Shown here: in pieces, positions 61,301 to 64,000 of the stretch
How positions within the stretch are numbered: the first letter of the stretch is position 1
How the letters are laid out: every line of letters begins with the position of its first letter
From: Bacillus sp. Marseille-Q1617
GTDB taxonomy: Bacteria > Bacillota > Bacilli > Bacillales > Bacillaceae_B
Assembly (NCBI RefSeq): GCF_903645295.1
Contig: NZ_CAHJXM010000003.1
Location: forward strand, 310,001-374,000
Reading direction: 5' to 3'
Length of the DNA: 64,000 nucleotides
The notes under the pieces: generated by a model
Database searches by the model: none
Told to the model about the DNA's origin: nothing
What the model saw: the letters and a program-made list of their open reading frames with translations, nothing else
Position numbers and translations under genes: made by a program

Positions 61301-62671
61301 GCTGCTGCAGCGGATGTTTCACTTGAACCGTTCATCGGCTACCCTGGCGAAATCGGATACGATGATGGAACGGCAGAAAACGCACGTGCCTTCTACGATG
61401 CAGGCAATGGATGGGCCGTTAAGATGTCACTTGAAGAAGGAAATGATTCAGCGATGGTAACCGGAGGTCTATTCCGATTCTGGGATACAGAGTGGCCGGT
61501 GCCGGGGGGAACTGATTTCCAAGTGGCCATCTATGACGCTTCCGGAACTGATGGGGCACCTGGTAATAAAATTGCAGGCCCAATTGATGCAACTGCCCTG
61601 AGAAATGGCGAATGGACGCATGTAGATCTTAGTGAACACGGAATCATGGTCGATGGAGACTTCTATATGGTCTACATCCAATCTGCCCCTAACCCTAACG
61701 CACCTGGATTGGGTACAGATGAAGACGGCGAATACGCTGCGCGCAGCTGGCAGCTGGTCGGCGGAGCATGGTCGCCTTCTCCAGAAGATGAAGGAAACTA
61801 TATGATCCGTGCAACGGTGAATTACGAAGTGACTGCACCAGTCATCACTTCACCTAAAGACGGTTCATATACGAAGGACGAATCGGTGACCGTTGAAGGT
61901 ACTTCAGCACCTACTACTACCGTCCATCTATACAATGGGGATGAAGAAGTGGCTCAAGCCGAAACGGCTGAAGACGGTACATTCTCTGCAGATGTTACCT
62001 TGAACGACGGGGAGAATGTCATTTCGGCAAAAGCTGCAACAGAGCAGGGTATGACGGGGGCTTCCGAACCTGTCACAATCACGCTCGATCAAGTGAAACC
62101 GGAACTCGCGATCACTTCTCCTGAGGAAGGACTGAAAACAAATCGTGAAGCCATTACAGTGAAAGGAACCATTAACGAGGATCACCTTGCGTGGGTGAAA
62201 GTGAATGGTGAAAAAGCAACTGTGAAAGACGGCGAATTCAGCCACAGGCTTCTTCTCAATGAAGGGGAAAATGTCATTCAAGTCGTTGCAAAAGATAAAG
62301 CCGGCAACAAAAAGAAGAAATCGGTGACGGTCTTTGCCAAGTTCGGGGACATTGAAATCGATCATCTTCTTCCGGCTGAAGATAAAGAATTGAAAAAAGG
62401 TGAATCGGTCAAAATCGAATTTGACAGCGAACCTGGCCTGGATGCAACATTCGTCATCCACATGCCGTTGACCAATGCAGGAGGGCAGTTGACAAACGCA
62501 ACTGAACTTCCGATGATGGAAACATCTGAAGGTCATTATGTAGGGTACTATACAGCCATATCTGATGTTAAGGCAGCAGGTGCAGTGGTTGAAGTGAAAA
62601 TTTCTGATGACTTCGGTAATGTATCCACCAAACGTGCAGATGGAAAGTTATATATCAACACAAAAAAATAA
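58313..62671 (+). CDS. bpr: bacillopeptidase F-like secreted S8 serine protease
   Basis: This 1452-residue secreted protease has a signal peptide (residues 1-30, cut after SNA), an I9-type inhibitory propeptide (about 60-190) and a subtilisin domain. Its triad is D239 (SIDTGVQWNH), H286 (GHGTHV) and S464 (NGTSMAGPH), with the oxyanion Asn at 389 in FSAGN. C-terminal modules follow: an Ig-like/MAM-type region (about 550-820), two carboxypeptidase-regulatory-like repeats (about 870-1000) and Ig-like Big repeats (about 1180-1350). Length is close to B. subtilis Bpr (1433). The gene lies alone behind the bkd terminator, whereas in B. subtilis bpr is elsewhere, so the locus was rearranged. Confidence 0.92.
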   Translation: MRGKSKRKWFSIVLTLVMFIPLMFPFNSNAASTSMQSAAKGKASTSVNDTAKVSPQSKITSKLQEQFKKDKHVTYLVKFKEQVDTKGVAKKAAEKAEKQKLTANSKKLLKRNMVVSELRATALETQAEVKKYLNKEKKSGAVKNVKDFYVVNGMAVTSTKEVMEKIAKFPEVAKILPNETRQLIQPVKAEGSQAALDVKKAEKADNKPASIEWNIEQIGAPAVWDMGIDGAGTVVASIDTGVQWNHPALKEKYRGFDPQNPDTPENEFNWFDATAGQGTPYDDQGHGTHVTGTMVGSEPDGNNQIGVAPGAKWIAVKAFTANGGTDVDLLAAGEWILAPTDAEGNPHPEMAPDVVNNSWGGGPGLDEWYRPMVNAWRAAEIFPEFSAGNTTLFNPGGPGSVATPANYPESFATGATDSSNNLAGFSLQGPSPYDEVKPEISAPGVNIRSSVPGSNYEGGWNGTSMAGPHVSAVAALLRQVNSDLTVDDIEEILMATAIPLTDGTFPESPNNGYGHGLVNAFDAVSSVMSGIGKIEGNVSKEGDDTEAPAITHEAPAEAFKEMNLPLQADVSDNVSVTNVSLDYQNADGEWVSVEASRTSGDYTEGTYEAAIPGEDLTGDSVNYKWSALDFGGNEVESDTYTVPLLPGITVGYEQDFESTPAGWTTYGEANSWEWGSPTTGPESAVSGEKVYATNLDGNYDNRANMSLQMPPIDLPEGNSFLQFKQWHELERNYDYGHVFVSTDGENWTQALRVNNVTDGWVDGEVDLSAYAGQRVYVAFNVTTDGSVVKQGWYLDDVKLSAESILPAGKAQLGLQSKSDSSSSVSKKPSVNPNKIEMVKPAKKEAPADGTAPAPVLLPLQAEVTVLETGRSAYTNPADGSYQMTHAAGEFTLQASTYGFRSQTQNVTVEADGTSTANFTLEEIPRGTVSGVVTNQVTGEPVEGATVFLMEDAVVTPVETNADGEYELEAYEGEYTLKIVAPYYYSQEVSVTIEGGEAAAADVSLEPFIGYPGEIGYDDGTAENARAFYDAGNGWAVKMSLEEGNDSAMVTGGLFRFWDTEWPVPGGTDFQVAIYDASGTDGAPGNKIAGPIDATALRNGEWTHVDLSEHGIMVDGDFYMVYIQSAPNPNAPGLGTDEDGEYAARSWQLVGGAWSPSPEDEGNYMIRATVNYEVTAPVITSPKDGSYTKDESVTVEGTSAPTTTVHLYNGDEEVAQAETAEDGTFSADVTLNDGENVISAKAATEQGMTGASEPVTITLDQVKPELAITSPEEGLKTNREAITVKGTINEDHLAWVKVNGEKATVKDGEFSHRLLLNEGENVIQVVAKDKAGNKKKKSVTVFAKFGDIEIDHLLPAEDKELKKGESVKIEFDSEPGLDATFVIHMPLTNAGGQLTNATELPMMETSEGHYVGYYTAISDVKAAGAVVEVKISDDFGNVSTKRADGKLYINTKK

Positions 62672-62683
62672 CAGATTGAGAAA

Positions 62684-62716
62684 GGGAAGAGCCGGCATTC
62701 AGGCTCTTCTTTTTCT
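62684..62716 (+). terminator. terminator after bpr
   Basis: GAAGAGCC pairs with GGCTCTTC around GGCATTCA and is followed by TTTTTCTTT. Confidence 0.88.
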
Positions 62717-62892
62717 TTATTTGTTTTCAGAGGGGAATTGAAGATAAGAGAGTTTTTTTATATACTAAAATAGTATTAGAATAAAAATTTAGAATTTTCA
62801 TCAAAAAGATCCAAAGAAAAAAGAGAGCAAATGGGATGACTAAACATTATTTTGTAAACGATTTCAAAAATGCGAAATGAAAGAGGGGTACT

Positions 62893-64000
62893 ATGAAGCT
62901 TAGTGAGATGAAAGAGCAAACATTCAATCCTCCCAGTTTAGAAGAATGGCAGGAAGCGGCTGAAAGAGCCTTGAAAGGGAGAAGTGTGGAAGCGTTACAT
63001 ACTAAAACGTATGAAGGAATCGATCTGAAACCACTTTTCACCCAAGAAGATATTTCAGCTATCAATCGTGTGGATTCCTATATACCGGATATAAATAAAA
63101 AATTATCAACCCTCAATGAGTGGAGAATCGCTCAGCAATTAAAAAGGAAGACGTGGGTAGAATTAGCCGATGCTATGCAGCAGGCAGTCTCCAGGGGACA
63201 AAACTGTCTGGCATTTTCAATGGAAGGAATGGAAATCGGAGAAGGATTTGACTCCTTTATCGAACGGTTTGCAGGGGAAGCCCTGCCGGTTTTTAACATA
63301 GAGAAAAATAATGCTGAGTTAGTTGACCGATTATCCTTTCTTGCGGTTGGTGATGAGTCCTTCAGAGAGCTTAGAGGAGTGATTGGATTTGATCCCCTTT
63401 CAGAAATCGGACTTGAACAGGGGGAATACCAGCTTGACGGTTGGATAGAAAAGGCCGCTGCAGCAGCATCTCATCTTCCTGAAATCAAAACCATCGTAAT
63501 AAATACGTCTCCTTACCATGAACAGGGGGCGAATGCCGTACAGGAACTTGCCTATGCTTTGAGTACAGGAGTCTTTTATCTTGAAAGGTTGCAAGAGAAG
63601 GGCTGGTCCCCTGAGGAAATCGCCCAAAAGATTCATGTTCATTTTTCTTTAGGAAGTCACTTTTTTATGGAAGTGGCCAAGATGAGGGCATTCAAAAAGT
63701 TATGGAAGGACGTCCTTGCCTCCTACGGCCTCACTAAAGAAGTCTGTGATGATTGCATCAGTATAAGTGCAGAAACCTCAAAGTTCAATAAATCGGGGCT
63801 CGATCAGCATGTCAATTTGCTTCGGACGGGGGGAGAGGCATTTTCTGCTGTTCTTGGCGGCGTCGATTACCTGGTTGTCCATCCTTTTGACAGTATAAAA
63901 GGCGAAACAACTCCATTTTCTGAGAGGGTGGCACGCAACTTACAGTTGATCCTTGGGGAAGAAGCCCATTTAAATAAAGTCTTCGATCCTGCAGGCGGCT
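62893..64000 (+). CDS. mutA: methylmalonyl-CoA mutase small subunit, partial
   Basis: The first 369 residues of the beta (small) subunit are visible and the frame continues past the window end. It has the mutase TIM-barrel segments (PPSLEEWQEAAERALKG, HVNLLRTGGEAFSAVLGGVDYLVVHPFD). The small subunit usually lacks the catalytic residues and pairs with MutB, which binds adenosylcobalamin and should follow. The pathway turns methylmalonyl-CoA (from propionyl-CoA, a product of Val and Ile breakdown) into succinyl-CoA, so its place after the bkd operon makes sense. ATG 62893 follows GAGGGG. Confidence 0.88.
   Translation, partial: MKLSEMKEQTFNPPSLEEWQEAAERALKGRSVEALHTKTYEGIDLKPLFTQEDISAINRVDSYIPDINKKLSTLNEWRIAQQLKRKTWVELADAMQQAVSRGQNCLAFSMEGMEIGEGFDSFIERFAGEALPVFNIEKNNAELVDRLSFLAVGDESFRELRGVIGFDPLSEIGLEQGEYQLDGWIEKAAAAASHLPEIKTIVINTSPYHEQGANAVQELAYALSTGVFYLERLQEKGWSPEEIAQKIHVHFSLGSHFFMEVAKMRAFKKLWKDVLASYGLTKEVCDDCISISAETSKFNKSGLDQHVNLLRTGGEAFSAVLGGVDYLVVHPFDSIKGETTPFSERVARNLQLILGEEAHLNKVFDPAGG

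Noticed and set aside
1..64000. Insertion sequences, prophage or integrative elements
   Set aside because: No transposase, integrase, phage gene or terminal repeat was found; gene order is chromosomal core throughout.

Overview
The window is chromosomal DNA from a spore-forming, low-to-moderate G+C member of the Bacillaceae. The evidence is a nearly unbroken run of genes in the order of the Bacillus subtilis yqg-comG-gcv-yqh-spoIIIA-acc-yqi-spo0A-bkd region, with Bacillus-type ribosome binding sites and sporulation genes (spoIIIAA-AH, spoIVB, spo0A). It is not B. subtilis itself. It carries an adenosylcobalamin-dependent ribonucleotide reductase (nrdJ), an aroK after comGG, an OLE RNA with its partner gene oapA, a bpr-type protease beside the bkd operon, and the start of a methylmalonyl-CoA mutase gene. 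It lacks the tapA-sipW-tasA-sinR-sinI block and mntR at their usual places. A Rossellomorea/Bacillus-like marine or soil bacillus would fit, but the species cannot be fixed from this window. There are no insertion sequences, prophage genes or CRISPR arrays.

Layout. 1-2.1 kb: yqgW (partial), yqgX hydrolase, yqgY, mgsR. 2.1-2.5 kb: hairpin repeats and a tRNA-Gln. 2.7-7.4 kb: the comGA-GG DNA-uptake pseudopilus operon, then aroK and yqzE. 7.4-9.9 kb (minus strand): yqhG and the SNF2 helicase yqhH. 10.0-14.4 kb: tandem glycine riboswitch and gcvT-gcvPA-gcvPB. 14.5-23.7 kb: yqhL, lipM, nrdJ with two NrdR boxes, yqhO, yqhP, yqhR, aroQ, pepQ, efp. 23.8-29.0 kb: the spoIIIA operon behind a SigE-type promoter. 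29.3-31.7 kb: accB-accC-yqhY. 32.4-40.4 kb: nusB-folD-xseA-xseB-ispA, then OLE RNA-oapA-dxs-tlyA. 41.0-46.9 kb: argR/ahrC, recN, spoIVB, spo0A, glpQ-like yqiK. 46.9-57.8 kb: yqzF, bkdR and the SigL-dependent ptb-bcd-buk-lpdV-bkdAA-bkdAB-bkdB operon. 58.3-62.7 kb: a large secreted bacillopeptidase F-like protease. 62.9 kb to the end: mutA (cut by the window).

How the genes work together. The comG genes build the competence pseudopilus. The gcv genes cleave glycine under direct glycine control and supply one-carbon units that folD interconverts. LipM makes the octanoyl groups used by the lipoyl proteins of the glycine-cleavage and branched-chain dehydrogenase complexes. AccBC supplies malonyl-CoA, and the bkd operon turns Val/Ile/Leu keto acids into branched acyl-CoAs for membrane lipids. 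MutA would channel the propionyl/methylmalonyl-CoA that arises from Val and Ile. NrdJ and MutA both need adenosylcobalamin, so the cell must make or import B12.

The most interesting non-coding content is the OLE RNA (about 36365-36950) with oapA, and a family of dispersed ~120-bp double-arm hairpin repeats. Nine full copies lie in five intergenic sites, and their stems change together between copies. There is also a second Bacillaceae-type hairpin repeat (one full, one decayed copy), an exact 20-bp-period ATTGTGCC array upstream of nusB, a FapR-like site over the accB promoter, and a non-canonical ATT start for spoIIIAD.
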